Shown in pieces: positions 18,289-27,552 of a DNA stretch of 64,000 nt. Location of the stretch: positions 310,001 to 374,000 of the forward strand of contig NZ_PEDM01000001.1 in NCBI RefSeq assembly GCF_002742685.1. Reading direction: 5' to 3'. The notes beneath the pieces are model-generated. The model saw only the letters and a list, made by a program, of their open reading frames with translations, was not told the origin of the DNA and ran no database searches. The DNA is from Anoxybacillus flavithermus (lineage in GTDB: Bacteria; Bacillota; Bacilli; Bacillales; Anoxybacillaceae). The position numbers were made by a program, and so were the translations under genes. Position 1 is the stretch's first letter, and each line of letters opens with the position of its first letter.

Positions 18289-19101
18289 CCCCCCTGTAAA
18301 CGAAATGCCTTTAATAAAGTAACGGTTGAAAAACGCATAAATAACTAACACAGGTAGCGTAAATACCATTGATGCCGCCATAATGTAGTTCCAATAGCTA
18401 ATGTATTGTCCTTTAAAGCTATTTAATCCAAGCGGCAACGTAAACAAGTTTGGATCAGACAAAATGATGAGCGGACGCATAAAGTCGTTCCATGAGCCCA
18501 TAAAGACGAAAATGGCTTGCGCGGCGAGCGCTGGACGAGCGAGCGGCAACACGATGCGGAAAAATGTGCCGATGCGGCTTAATCCGTCTAACGCTGCCGC
18601 TTCTTCTAACTCTTTCGGGAAGTTAATGAAAAATTGGCGCATCATAAAAATAAACGTCGCATTAATCATCGCTGGGACAATCATGCCTTGATACGAGTTC
18701 AACCAACCGAGCTGTTTTAAAATTAAATAGTTCGGAATCATCGTCACTTGCGCGGGAATCATTAACACCGCAAGAATGATCATAAAAATCGTCTGTTTTC
18801 CTCGGAAATGAAGACGAGCGAGCGCATAACCAGCCATCGAGTTAAACATTAAATTCAAAATCGTCACCGTTACCGCAATGATGACGCTGTTCATAAACCA
18901 ACGCGGGAAAAGCTCTTGTTCAATAAAAATTTGTTTATAGTTATCTAACGTAAAGTGTTTTGGAATAAAATTGATCGAACCGCTCACAATTTCTTCAAGC
19001 GTTTTAAACGATGACGAAAGCGCCCATAAAAACGGAATCATCGTTACGATCGCATATAACACGAGAATCGTATATAACAACGCTTTGCCAAACTTTTTCA
19101 T
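18283..19101 (-). CDS. carbohydrate ABC transporter permease (MalG type)
   Basis: A 272-residue inner-membrane subunit with six hydrophobic helices and the EAA loop (EEAAALDGLSRIGTFFRIVLP) that docks the ATPase. ATG at 19101 has SD GGGGG 7 nt upstream; a GTG at 19104 is closer to it. It is the last gene of the binding protein/MalF/MalG series. No ATPase gene is nearby, so a shared MsmX-type ATPase is the likely partner, as for many Bacillus sugar importers. Confidence 0.9.
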   Translation of the reverse strand: MKKFGKALLYTILVLYAIVTMIPFLWALSSSFKTLEEIVSGSINFIPKHFTLDNYKQIFIEQELFPRWFMNSVIIAVTVTILNLMFNSMAGYALARLHFRGKQTIFMIILAVLMIPAQVTMIPNYLILKQLGWLNSYQGMIVPAMINATFIFMMRQFFINFPKELEEAAALDGLSRIGTFFRIVLPLARPALAAQAIFVFMGSWNDFMRPLIILSDPNLFTLPLGLNSFKGQYISYWNYIMAASMVFTLPVLVIYAFFNRYFIKGISFTGGK

Positions 19102-19113
19102 CACTAGTCCCCC

Positions 19114-20004
19114 TTAATAAAGCGACTCTTCTTTTGAAAATTTCCGTTGCAGCCACGTCGCAAGTAAAATAACGATCGCTAATGCAAACGCGAGCGCTGC
19201 CGCATATCCCATCGTTCCGAGCGATTTAAATGCGTATTGATAAATAAGTAGAACAACCGTTAACGTGGCGTTGTTCGGTCCCCCTGAACCACCAGAAAAA
19301 ATGTACGATTGGTCAAATAATTGGAACGTGCCAATTAAGCCCATAATGACGACGAACGATGTGACAGGTTTTAAGTACGGCACAGTAACATACCAAAACT
19401 TATGCCAAGCGTTTGCCCCGTCTAACTCTGCCGCTTCATATAACGAATCAGGAATGTCTTGCAGTGCGGCTAAATAAATGACCATAAAAAACGGTGCGGT
19501 TGACCAAATGTTCATAATCATAATGGCATTTAATGCGACAGACGGATCACCAAGCCAGTTGTACGTCGGCAAGCCGAAAAATTGAAGCACGTGATTGACA
19601 AGCCCGTTTTGGTTGTACATCCACATAAAAATGAGCGTCAAAACAGCCGATGATGTTAACGTCGGCAAAAAGTAGACGATGCGGAAAAACTTTTCCCCTT
19701 TTAAACCCGCATTTAACGTTGCCGCTAAAACGAGCGCTAACATCGTTTGCGTCGGTACGACGATCGCCACGTATTTCACTGTATTCCAAAGCGCAATTTT
19801 TGCTCGCGTATCGTCTAATATACGCGTAAAGTTGTCGAAACCGACAAATTCAAAACTTGCTCCTCCTAACAACTGCACTTTATGAAACGATAAATAAATC
19901 GCAAATAAAATCGGACCAATAACGAATAAAAGAAGAACAAATAACGTTGGCGATAATAACGTATATGCCGTTCCCGCTTCTTTCCATCGCTTACGACTAA
20001 ACAT
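19114..20004 (-). CDS. carbohydrate ABC transporter permease (MalF type)
   Basis: A 296-residue membrane subunit with six helices and an EAA motif (YEAAELDGANAWHKFWYVTVP). The start ATG follows SD AAAGGAGATG. It lies 12 nt upstream of the MalG-type gene. It is separated from the binding-protein gene by 103 bp holding two hairpins. It pairs with the neighbouring permease to form the channel for an alpha-glucosidic disaccharide (substrate inferred from the linked phosphorylase). Confidence 0.9.
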   Translation of the reverse strand: MFSRKRWKEAGTAYTLLSPTLFVLLLFVIGPILFAIYLSFHKVQLLGGASFEFVGFDNFTRILDDTRAKIALWNTVKYVAIVVPTQTMLALVLAATLNAGLKGEKFFRIVYFLPTLTSSAVLTLIFMWMYNQNGLVNHVLQFFGLPTYNWLGDPSVALNAIMIMNIWSTAPFFMVIYLAALQDIPDSLYEAAELDGANAWHKFWYVTVPYLKPVTSFVVIMGLIGTFQLFDQSYIFSGGSGGPNNATLTVVLLIYQYAFKSLGTMGYAAALAFALAIVILLATWLQRKFSKEESLY

Positions 20005-20040
20005 AGTTTCATCTCCTTTATATCGTGCTATTCGCCTCTT

Positions 20041-20102
20041 TCAAGTGAAGATTGTGCATCACTTCACTTGAAAGAAGGGAACAGCGAGGGGAATATCCCC
20101 TC
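20041..20102 (-). repeat. two hairpins between binding-protein and permease genes
   Basis: First from the binding-protein side: GAGGGGA/TCCCCTC (20086-20102) with a 3-nt loop. Then a 10-bp stem TCAAGTGAAG (20041-20050)/CTTCACTTGA (20062-20071). Neither is followed by a U-tract on the minus strand. They look like 3' stabilisers that keep binding-protein mRNA more abundant than permease mRNA; this is inferred. Confidence 0.6.
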
Positions 20103-20107
20103 AGCCG

Positions 20108-21379
20108 TTACTTCGCTTCGATTTCTTTATTCGCAATGTCTTGTGCTTTTTTGAGCGCTTCTGCAAGTGGTTGCTCACCTAAAAAGGCGCTTACAAATTG
20201 GTTGTTAAAGTTGTTCATAATAATTGGCAAGTTCGTCCCGTTTTGCCATACTGTCGCATACGGTGCCCCTGCAACGAGCGCTGCGCGCAATTCATCTTTG
20301 TCGTATCCTAATTCAGCGGCAACTGATTTACGAGTTGGCAACGCAAACCCTTTACTTGTCCAAATTTTCATTCCTTCTTTTCCAGTTAAAAATGAAATGA
20401 GTTTCCATGCTGCTTCTTTCTTTTGCGAATCTTTGTTCATGACGTACGCTACTGTATACGCCATCGTTCCTTTTTTGCCGTCAATCGTTGGCACTTCTGC
20501 TGTGCCGAACTCTGTATTCGGGAACGTTTCTTGTAGGAACGGAATCGCCCAGTTTCCTTCAATGACCATCGCTGCTTTTTGTTGACCGAACATTTCGCCG
20601 CCCCAGCCGGCGCCAACTTCATTTGGTTGCGCTGCTGATTTATCTTTTAAGCGCATATCGACGATTGGTTGTAACGCTTCAACAACTTTCGGATCGGCAA
20701 AAGTCGCTTTATTGTCTGTTACAACTTTGCCTCCTTTTGATTCCGCAATGTAGTATAGGCGCGCTAATTCTGGTGCGACACCAAATCCGTACACTTCTGT
20801 TCCCTTTGTTAATTTTTTCGCCGCTTCGCGCAATTCATCCCACGTTTTCGGTACATCTAATCCTGCTTCTGCAAACATTTTTTTGTTGTAGAAAAGCGCT
20901 AACGTCGAATAGTCTTTCGGGAAGCCGTATATTTTGCCGTCTGGACCTTTAAACGCCTCAAGAAGCGGCTTTTCAAAATCGTTGATATCAAAATCGTCTG
21001 TCACGTAGTCATCAAGCGGCTCTAAAACACCTGTTTCAATCATCGCTGGCGCTTCGAACGCATCTAAATAAAATACGTCTGGACCTTCGCCGCCAATTAA
21101 ACGCGTTTTAATGACATCCATATATTGATCAGAAATGACTTCATGTTTCACTTTAATGTTCGGATATTTTTTCTCAAATTCGTCTAACGTTTGCTTTAAC
21201 AATTTTTGTTCCATTGGGTTGCCGCCCCAACCAGCAAGCGTCACTTCCACTTGTTCTTCTTTCGTTTCACCTTTGTTTTCGTTTTTCGCTGTTTTTTCTT
21301 CACCGCCACATCCCGCTAAAACGCTTCCAAAAAGCATCGTCGACATCCCAACTGCAAACCATTGTTTCTTTTTCATCAT
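20108..21379 (-). CDS. carbohydrate ABC transporter substrate-binding lipoprotein (MalE type)
   Basis: A 423-residue extracellular receptor. The signal peptide ends in the lipobox LAGC (Cys24), followed by a Lys/Glu linker and a family 1 solute-binding fold with the typical motif EAAWKLISFLTGKEGMKIW. SD AAAGGGG lies upstream of the tandem ATGATG start. It is the first gene of the importer, and the importer is downstream of beta-phosphoglucomutase. An alpha-linked glucose disaccharide is the expected ligand, based on the adjacent GH65 phosphorylase. Confidence 0.9.
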   Translation of the reverse strand: MMKKKQWFAVGMSTMLFGSVLAGCGGEEKTAKNENKGETKEEQVEVTLAGWGGNPMEQKLLKQTLDEFEKKYPNIKVKHEVISDQYMDVIKTRLIGGEGPDVFYLDAFEAPAMIETGVLEPLDDYVTDDFDINDFEKPLLEAFKGPDGKIYGFPKDYSTLALFYNKKMFAEAGLDVPKTWDELREAAKKLTKGTEVYGFGVAPELARLYYIAESKGGKVVTDNKATFADPKVVEALQPIVDMRLKDKSAAQPNEVGAGWGGEMFGQQKAAMVIEGNWAIPFLQETFPNTEFGTAEVPTIDGKKGTMAYTVAYVMNKDSQKKEAAWKLISFLTGKEGMKIWTSKGFALPTRKSVAAELGYDKDELRAALVAGAPYATVWQNGTNLPIIMNNFNNQFVSAFLGEQPLAEALKKAQDIANKEIEAK

Positions 21380-21432
21380 ATAAGACCCCTTTCTTATTCA
21401 ATATAGTATATATGGAAGGGAGACGAGCTCCC

Positions 21433-22107
21433 TTATTCCCGATGAAAAGCGTGTACAATCGCAGCGTACGTTAAATCGGCTGTCGTTTCGACGATATAGT
21501 CCGCTTCTTTTAACGCTTCTTTGTCGCCGACACCAATAGCAAACATGTTTGCCGCTTTGATGGCAGCCACTCCTGCTTGCGCATCTTCTACGCCAACGCA
21601 CGTAGACGGATCGACACGTAACTGCTCAGCGGCAGTAAGAAAAATTTCTGGGTGTGGCTTGCTGTTTTGTACTTTTGCCGCATCGACGATCGTATCGAAA
21701 TAATCGCGAATGCCGAGCCGTTCGATAACCGTAAACGCGTTTTTACTTGCGGATGCTAAGCCGATTTTTATGTGATTACGCTTCAACTCGCGCAATAAAT
21801 CGAGCATGCCAGGAAGCAAATCGCTTGGCGTCATGCGCGCAATGAGCTGTTTATAATGCTCATTTTTTTTATCGGCTAGCGCCCCTTTTTCCGCCATCGT
21901 ATAGCGATCCGCTTGGCCGCCGAGCGCTAAAATGCGCTCAAGCGACTCCATGCGGCTGACTCCTTTTAACTGCTCGTTAAACGCCCGATCAAACGTGATA
22001 CCTAATTCCTCGGCAAGCTGTTTCCACGCGATAAAATGATACTCTGCCGTATCGGTAATGACACCGTCTAAATCGAAAATGACTGCATTCAATTGTTTGT
22101 TCATCAT
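21433..22107 (-). CDS. pgmB: beta-phosphoglucomutase (HAD family)
   Basis: Converts beta-glucose-1-phosphate, the product of inverting disaccharide phosphorylases, to glucose-6-phosphate. 224 residues. The catalytic Asp pair is in DLDGVITDTAEYH, with the later HAD motifs ASASKNA and GVEDAQAGVAAIKAA. The start is placed at the ATGATG at 22107, 6 nt after SD AAAGGG. A longer frame from 22122 overlaps the upstream stop but has no SD. It directly follows the GH65 gene. Confidence 0.92.
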   Translation of the reverse strand: MMNKQLNAVIFDLDGVITDTAEYHFIAWKQLAEELGITFDRAFNEQLKGVSRMESLERILALGGQADRYTMAEKGALADKKNEHYKQLIARMTPSDLLPGMLDLLRELKRNHIKIGLASASKNAFTVIERLGIRDYFDTIVDAAKVQNSKPHPEIFLTAAEQLRVDPSTCVGVEDAQAGVAAIKAANMFAIGVGDKEALKEADYIVETTADLTYAAIVHAFHRE

Positions 22108-22118
22108 GTCAAACCCTT

Positions 22119-24461
22119 TCATGTAAGTGGAATGGTGATTTCATCTTTGACTTCATATGCTGTGCCGAACACGTCAAACGTCACGGCATCGTGAACGTTC
22201 GTCACTTTTTTCACAACAAGTTGTTCATGCGTCACCGTTACTTCTAACCGATCACCACGCCAATAGATCGGGAACGATAGTTTTTTCCATTGTTTTGGAA
22301 GTTTCGGATGAATGCGCAATTTCCCATCAAGCATGCGCACGCCGCCAAATCCGCATACAACTGATTGCCAAACACCACCGATGGACGCGGTATGCATGCC
22401 GTGATCCGATGATTTCATATTCGGTCCTAAGTCGATGCGCGCGGCTTGTTCAAACAATGCATACGCTAACTCACGATCGTCCATATCGCTCGCTAAAATG
22501 CAATGCGTCGATAAGCTAAGCGATGAATCATGAAGCGTTTTTGGCTCATAGTAGCTCCAATTCGCTCGTTTCACTTCTTGTGAAAACTTATTTTCTAATA
22601 AGTAAAACAACACCATAATGTCCGCCTGTTTCGATACTTGAATGTTGTTCACTTGTTCAAGGTTGTAATCTTCAAAAATCGTGCCGACGCGCGTTTGCTT
22701 TTTATATTTCGTTAAATCGATGATTTGTTTCGTTAAATACGTGTCATCTTGTGGGATGACGAGATCTTCTTCGCGCGGCTGCGGCAAGTAAATAAGATCG
22801 ACTTTTTCTTTCCATTTTTTATATGATTCATGCACGCCAATTTTTTCGTGTAACGCATCAAGAAGTGCCGCGTTCGTTTCTTTTAATTTTTCATAATAGC
22901 GAATCGCTGTTTCAATGTTCCAATGCGCCATATAGTTTGTGAAAGCGTTGTTGTTGACGTGCTCTTTATATTCATCTGGACCGATGACATCGTTAATGTG
23001 ATATTGTTTCTTTTCTTCGTTCCATTCTAATCGGCTCGCCCAAAACGTTGCCGTATCAAACAACATTTCATAGCCGCAACGTTTCATAAAATCCTCATCG
23101 CCTGTCACTTTGTAATATTGCCATACCGCAAACGCGATATCGCTCGTAATATGTTGCTCGATAAAGCCCGACCAAATTTTCGTCGCTTTTCCTGTTACAA
23201 TATCAACCGCGCCCCATACTGGTGTCACTTCATCGCCTGTAAACGCTGACTCCCACGGATACATCGCTCCTTCATAGCCGTTCGCTTTCGCTTTTCGGCG
23301 CGCCCCTTCAATCGTGTTGTAACGATATTCAAGCAAGCTGCGGGCGATATGCGGGAACGTGTATGTGAAAAACGGCAAAATGAAAATTTCCGTATCCCAA
23401 AACGAATGCCCTTTATATCCTTCGCCTGTTAACCCTTTTGCCGCTACACCAAAGCGTGCGTCATGCGCTGGCGTCATAATGATTAAATGGTAATGCGCAA
23501 AGCGAATCGCAAGCTGGTCAAATTCGTTTTCGCTTTCGATCGTAATGTTCATTTGCTCCCAACGTTTTTTCCATTCCGAAACGTTTTCGAAAAAGAGCGC
23601 ATCGTACCCTTTTTTCGCTTCTTCTTTTAAGTCGCTTAACGCCTCTTGCCGCATGACATCAAGGCTGTATGCGTCATGATCGTACTGTTTATCGCGGCTT
23701 GTGTACACGTTGGCGAGCTTTTCAAACGTAAACGTCTCTCCTCGTTTGACATCAAATGATACTTGAATAAACACTTTGCGGCGGTCGATCGCCATGCGCG
23801 GCTCTGTTTCGACTTCTTTTCCGTCAATCATATATCGATGCGTTGCATTCACAACAAAATCAATTTTCGATTCCGTCGTCGTTTGAATAAGTTGCAAGTA
23901 TTTTTTATCAAAAATGCGCTTTTCGCCTTCGTGGAAATGTTGCGCCCCGCTATTTGTCATTTGTCCGTTAATGCCTGATGTAATATGAATGTTCGCATCG
24001 CAATTGAGTGGTTTTATTTCCATCTTCATACCGATGAGATGTAAGTTTTTTAGCGACACAAAGCGGCGGAACGTAAGCTCAAACTGCTCGCCGCGCGTAT
24101 TTTCCCAAATGATGTGGCGCACTAATTCCGCATCTTTTATGTTTAAATCGCGGCGATAATGAATGATTTTTCCTTTTTCTAGCGAAAACTTTTCGCCATT
24201 TAACCAAATGTCTAACTCAACGACATCTGGTGCATTCGGCAGTTCTGTCACTTCGTATTCATCAAATTTGTTAAACGTACCAGCGACAAATAAATTGCGC
24301 ACTTGCCCGACGTACGACTCTTCCGTCGCTGAACGAAGCCCCATATATCCGTTGCCGAGCGCCATAATCGCTTCACATTTTCCGAGCGCATACGGGTTAA
24401 ATTGCACTTCTGACACGATCCAGTTTTTATACTCGCCTGTTCCTAAGTTGTACTGCAGCAT
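22119..24461 (-). CDS. GH65 family disaccharide phosphorylase (maltose/kojibiose/trehalose type)
   Basis: A 780-residue cytosolic enzyme that phosphorolyses an alpha-glucosyl disaccharide to glucose and beta-glucose-1-phosphate. The GH65 architecture is complete: an N-terminal beta-sandwich, an (alpha/alpha)6 barrel with the catalytic acid in IGPDEYKEHVNNNAFTNYMA, and the jelly-roll C domain. ATG at 24461 follows SD GAAAGGGAG. Substrate specificity cannot be read from these motifs. It is coupled to pgmB and an importer and lies downstream of a LacI-type operator at 24496-24511. Confidence 0.9.
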   Translation of the reverse strand: MLQYNLGTGEYKNWIVSEVQFNPYALGKCEAIMALGNGYMGLRSATEESYVGQVRNLFVAGTFNKFDEYEVTELPNAPDVVELDIWLNGEKFSLEKGKIIHYRRDLNIKDAELVRHIIWENTRGEQFELTFRRFVSLKNLHLIGMKMEIKPLNCDANIHITSGINGQMTNSGAQHFHEGEKRIFDKKYLQLIQTTTESKIDFVVNATHRYMIDGKEVETEPRMAIDRRKVFIQVSFDVKRGETFTFEKLANVYTSRDKQYDHDAYSLDVMRQEALSDLKEEAKKGYDALFFENVSEWKKRWEQMNITIESENEFDQLAIRFAHYHLIIMTPAHDARFGVAAKGLTGEGYKGHSFWDTEIFILPFFTYTFPHIARSLLEYRYNTIEGARRKAKANGYEGAMYPWESAFTGDEVTPVWGAVDIVTGKATKIWSGFIEQHITSDIAFAVWQYYKVTGDEDFMKRCGYEMLFDTATFWASRLEWNEEKKQYHINDVIGPDEYKEHVNNNAFTNYMAHWNIETAIRYYEKLKETNAALLDALHEKIGVHESYKKWKEKVDLIYLPQPREEDLVIPQDDTYLTKQIIDLTKYKKQTRVGTIFEDYNLEQVNNIQVSKQADIMVLFYLLENKFSQEVKRANWSYYEPKTLHDSSLSLSTHCILASDMDDRELAYALFEQAARIDLGPNMKSSDHGMHTASIGGVWQSVVCGFGGVRMLDGKLRIHPKLPKQWKKLSFPIYWRGDRLEVTVTHEQLVVKKVTNVHDAVTFDVFGTAYEVKDEITIPLT

Positions 24462-24495
24462 CGTAAACTCCCTTTCCTCGTATGAATGTAGTTTT

Positions 24496-24511
24496 TCCAA
24501 AACGTTTCGGA
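24496..24511. promoter_or_regulatory. LacI-family operator upstream of the GH65 gene
   Basis: TCCAAAACGTTTCGGA, centred on the CG expected for LacI/GalR operators. An identical 16-mer occurs upstream of the regulator gene. Confidence 0.75.
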
Positions 24512-24523
24512 TTTTGCGTATGA

Positions 24524-24544
24524 AAAAAGGGCTACCCCTTTTTC
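24524..24544 (-). terminator. terminator overlapping the end of the LacI-type regulator gene
   Basis: On the minus strand AAAAAGGGG-TAG-CCCTTTTTT, a short G-C stem with a U-run, embedded in the last codons. It would separate regulator mRNA from the GH65 operon. Confidence 0.55.
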
Positions 24545-25548
24545 ACTTCCGCCGTTGACTCGCGCACGACAAGTTGCGTCCGCAACGTCACGACTTTCGC
24601 TTCATTTCCTTCAAGCATATCAATGAGCATACTTGCCGCTTCATAGCCCATTTGAAACTTATTTTGCGCCACCGTCGTTAATGCGGGAGATACATATGAA
24701 GCAAGTAAAATGTCGTCATATCCAACGACCGATACATCTTCAGGCACGCGTAAACCGAGCTGTTTGAGCGCTTTCATGACGCCAAGCGCCATTAAATCGC
24801 TCGCACAAAAGATCGCGGTAATGTGTTGATGTTTCATAAACAGCTCATACGCTCGGGCTTCTGCCATCTCCTCTGAAAAGTCACCGTTTACAATCCATTC
24901 TTTTTGAATCGGCACGTTCGCTTCTTCCATCGCCTCATAAAACCCTTGCAGGCGCTGTTTGCTTACAAAAGCGTAATCGTGTCCGTTCATCATCGCAATG
25001 TGGCGATGGCCAAGTTCAAGCAAATGTTGCACCGCTTTTTTCGCCCCGTGTACGTTATCGGTTGTGACGTATCCGACGCGGTCGGACTGAATCGGAATGT
25101 CGATTAACACGCATGGGATATCGCTTTCGACGACTTCCGTTAAATACGGATCGTCCGTTTTAATCCCTTGTAAAATGACGCCGTCGACACGCCGTTCGCG
25201 ACATAGTTGCGAATATGTTTTTTCCCGCTGTTTCGTCGAATTTGTATTAAACAAAATGACGTCATAGTCTGTTTTTGCGATATAATCGTTGACGCCTGTC
25301 ATCACTTCAAACGTAAAGTTGTCTTTCACCGCTGAGCGCGTCATCCCTGAAACGAGCAGCCCAATCGTTTTCGATTTATTCATGACAAGGCTTCGCGCAA
25401 GCGTATTCGGACTGTAATTCAGCTGCTTGGCAATGTCCATAATTTTTTTGCGCGTCTTTTCACTAACGTCCGAATAACCGTTTAGCGCGCGCGAAACAGT
25501 CGTTACCGACACGCCAGCTGCTTTCGCAATATCTTTAATCGTTGTCAC
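24532..25548 (-). CDS. LacI/GalR-family repressor of the disaccharide operon
   Basis: A 338-residue regulator. The N-terminal helix-turn-helix [21 protein letters not shown] and hinge region are followed by a periplasmic-binding-like effector domain. The start is GTG at 25548, 8 nt after SD GGAGG; the frame extends to 25680 but lacks an SD and overlaps the promoter. Identical operators at its own 5' region and before the GH65 gene point to autoregulation and control of the phosphorylase, mutase and importer genes. Confidence 0.92.
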   Translation of the reverse strand: MTTIKDIAKAAGVSVTTVSRALNGYSDVSEKTRKKIMDIAKQLNYSPNTLARSLVMNKSKTIGLLVSGMTRSAVKDNFTFEVMTGVNDYIAKTDYDVILFNTNSTKQREKTYSQLCRERRVDGVILQGIKTDDPYLTEVVESDIPCVLIDIPIQSDRVGYVTTDNVHGAKKAVQHLLELGHRHIAMMNGHDYAFVSKQRLQGFYEAMEEANVPIQKEWIVNGDFSEEMAEARAYELFMKHQHITAIFCASDLMALGVMKALKQLGLRVPEDVSVVGYDDILLASYVSPALTTVAQNKFQMGYEAASMLIDMLEGNEAKVVTLRTQLVVRESTAEVKKG

Positions 25549-25558
25549 TTTCACTTCC

Positions 25559-25574
25559 TCCAAAACGTTTCGGA
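25559..25574. promoter_or_regulatory. LacI-family operator in the regulator's own leader
   Basis: TCCAAAACGTTTCGGA, identical to 24496-24511. It overlaps the SD of the repressor gene and lies just downstream of the predicted transcription start. Confidence 0.75.
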
Positions 25575-25590
25575 TTCCTTGTTGATTTGA

Positions 25591-25619
25591 ATTGTAAACG
25601 AAATTGAAACCGATTGCAA
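25591..25619 (-). promoter_or_regulatory. SigA promoter of the LacI-type regulator
   Basis: On the minus strand TTGCAA (25614-25619), a 17-nt spacer and TACAAT (25591-25596). Confidence 0.6.
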
Positions 25620-25686
25620 CAAAAAATTTGTGACAAAATTCGTGGCATTTTGTCCAAAAATACTCTCCCTTCTTCTCCACAAATCG

Positions 25687-25695
25687 TGCTATAAT
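25687..25695 (+). promoter_or_regulatory. extended -10 promoter of the chemoreceptor gene
   Basis: TGCTATAAT: TG at 25687-25688 plus TATAAT at 25690-25695. No -35 match. The SD AAAGGAGG follows 12 nt later, so the leader is very short. Confidence 0.5.
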
Positions 25696-25721
25696 GGGAA
25701 AAAAGCAAAGGAGGCTTCATG

Positions 25722-27488
25722 ATGAAGGGACGATGGACAAACCGTTTTCAGAAAAAAACGAAAACGACGCAATCGAACAAAGCAATGACGATTGGGAAAA
25801 AATATGGAATCGTTTTCAGTTTTGCTACACTTTTATTTGTCAGCGTTTTCATTTTTGTCTTTTTACTCGTCAACAACTTAACAAACGTCGTCAAACAAGT
25901 CGAACAAAAAAGCGACCAAGCGATTTTAATTACCGACCTCGGCTCATTATTTAAACAAAAATATATCGTCATTACTGACTATATGACAAATCCTCGTCCA
26001 GAGACGCTTTGGCAATACAACGATTTAACAGATCAATTCAATAAGAAAATAAAACAGCTAAAACCGCATATGAAAACAGAAGAAGCAAAAACGATTTACA
26101 ATTCAACCATTTCGATTGAAAACCAACTGAACGAACTTCTTTATAAAACGATTCAACCGGTCGTCCTCATGTATCGCGATCGCGGCGAACAAATTGATAT
26201 TTTCCAAGTCATTAGCTTTCAAAATAAAGCAGCAACGATTCGTGATATGAGCATTGAAAAGCTTGATCTATTAAGAAAAATCGTCATGGATGATAGAAGC
26301 ACGTTGACGGCGCAAATGAACGATACGATTGCGAAAAATATTTTTATGATGATTGCAACCGTCATTGTTGCGATCGTTTTATCGGTCATCGCTTTAATCG
26401 TCGTCAGCCGAAAAATTAGCAAACGATTACACGAAGTCGTACACGTTTGTCATGAGCTCGCGCGTGGCAATTTGCGCGTTCAACGGTTGACCGATACGAA
26501 AAATGACGAAGTCGGACAAATCGCTCAGGCGATGAATGAGTTAGCGGACGGATTGGAACAATCGATTGCTCAAATTCAAGCGGCGGCTACACACGTCAAC
26601 GACATGTCGCAAACGTTGCGACTTAACGCAGAAGCAACGACAGAAGCGAACGAACAAATTACACAAGCGATTCTCGAAGTTGCCTCTGGTGCAGATGAGC
26701 AAGTAAACGTATCGAAACAAACAAATGAGGCGGTGCATAACGTATCTGATGCGTTAACGACCGTCATGGCGAAAGTATCCGAAACAACGAAACGAACAAA
26801 CGAAGCAACGAAACGCGTGAATGAAGGAACGGAACTAGTAGAGCAAACGGTTGCACAAATGAAGCTCATTCGCGAACAAATTGAGCGGCTTGCTACCGTC
26901 ATTGAATCACTAAACGATAAATCAAAAGAAATTCATCAAATCGTCGGCTTTATTACGAGCATTTCCGATCAAACGAACTTGCTTGCGTTAAATGCGGCGA
27001 TTGAAGCCGCACGAGCAGGCGAGCACGGAAAAGGATTTGGCGTCGTTGCTGAAGAAGTGCGTAAGCTTGCTGAACAAACGGCGCATGCGGCAGGCAACAT
27101 TCGCACCCTTGCTGAGCAGTCGCAAACGCAAACGGCGCACGCTGTACATGTGATGAATGAAAGTAGCGAATCGTTCCAAACAGGTCATTCGCTCGTCGAA
27201 CAAGTCGGACATATTTTCCGTTCCATTTCGACCGATATGGCGCGCGTCCAAACAGAAAGCGATACGGTGCACGATACGATTCGTGCCGTTGACGAAAAAG
27301 TAAAAACAATGACCGCATTTGCCGATCAAATTATTGATATTTCATCGCAATCCGCAAGAAACATTGAACAAGTTGCCGCAACGACGGAAGAACAAAACGC
27401 AACGATGCAAGAGTTGCTTGCTTCTTCGCAAGAACTCGCAAGCACCGCTGAACAGCTTCGTCAAGCGGTCGCACGTTTTCACATGTAA
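25722..27488 (+). CDS. transmembrane methyl-accepting chemotaxis protein
   Basis: A 588-residue chemoreceptor. One membrane helix lies near residues 30-52 and a second near 205-228, flanking a ~150-residue helical extracellular sensor domain. HAMP ([22 protein letters not shown]) and a long signalling coiled coil with tip [24 protein letters not shown] follow. ATG at 25722 is 6 nt from SD AAAGGAGG; the preceding ATG at 25719 is also possible. It ends at a strong terminator. The ligand is unknown. Confidence 0.9.
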   Translation: MKGRWTNRFQKKTKTTQSNKAMTIGKKYGIVFSFATLLFVSVFIFVFLLVNNLTNVVKQVEQKSDQAILITDLGSLFKQKYIVITDYMTNPRPETLWQYNDLTDQFNKKIKQLKPHMKTEEAKTIYNSTISIENQLNELLYKTIQPVVLMYRDRGEQIDIFQVISFQNKAATIRDMSIEKLDLLRKIVMDDRSTLTAQMNDTIAKNIFMMIATVIVAIVLSVIALIVVSRKISKRLHEVVHVCHELARGNLRVQRLTDTKNDEVGQIAQAMNELADGLEQSIAQIQAAATHVNDMSQTLRLNAEATTEANEQITQAILEVASGADEQVNVSKQTNEAVHNVSDALTTVMAKVSETTKRTNEATKRVNEGTELVEQTVAQMKLIREQIERLATVIESLNDKSKEIHQIVGFITSISDQTNLLALNAAIEAARAGEHGKGFGVVAEEVRKLAEQTAHAAGNIRTLAEQSQTQTAHAVHVMNESSESFQTGHSLVEQVGHIFRSISTDMARVQTESDTVHDTIRAVDEKVKTMTAFADQIIDISSQSARNIEQVAATTEEQNATMQELLASSQELASTAEQLRQAVARFHM

Positions 27489-27494
27489 CTCGGA

Positions 27495-27535
27495 CAACCG
27501 TCCTTCTTTGCAAAGCAAAAAGGACGGTTGCTTTT
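27495..27535 (+). terminator. terminator of the chemoreceptor gene
   Basis: Long stem CAACCGTCCTT / AAGGACGGTTG extended by TTTGC/GCAAA, followed by CTTTTTG. Confidence 0.88.
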
Positions 27536-27552
27536 TGAAAGGAAGTGAATGC

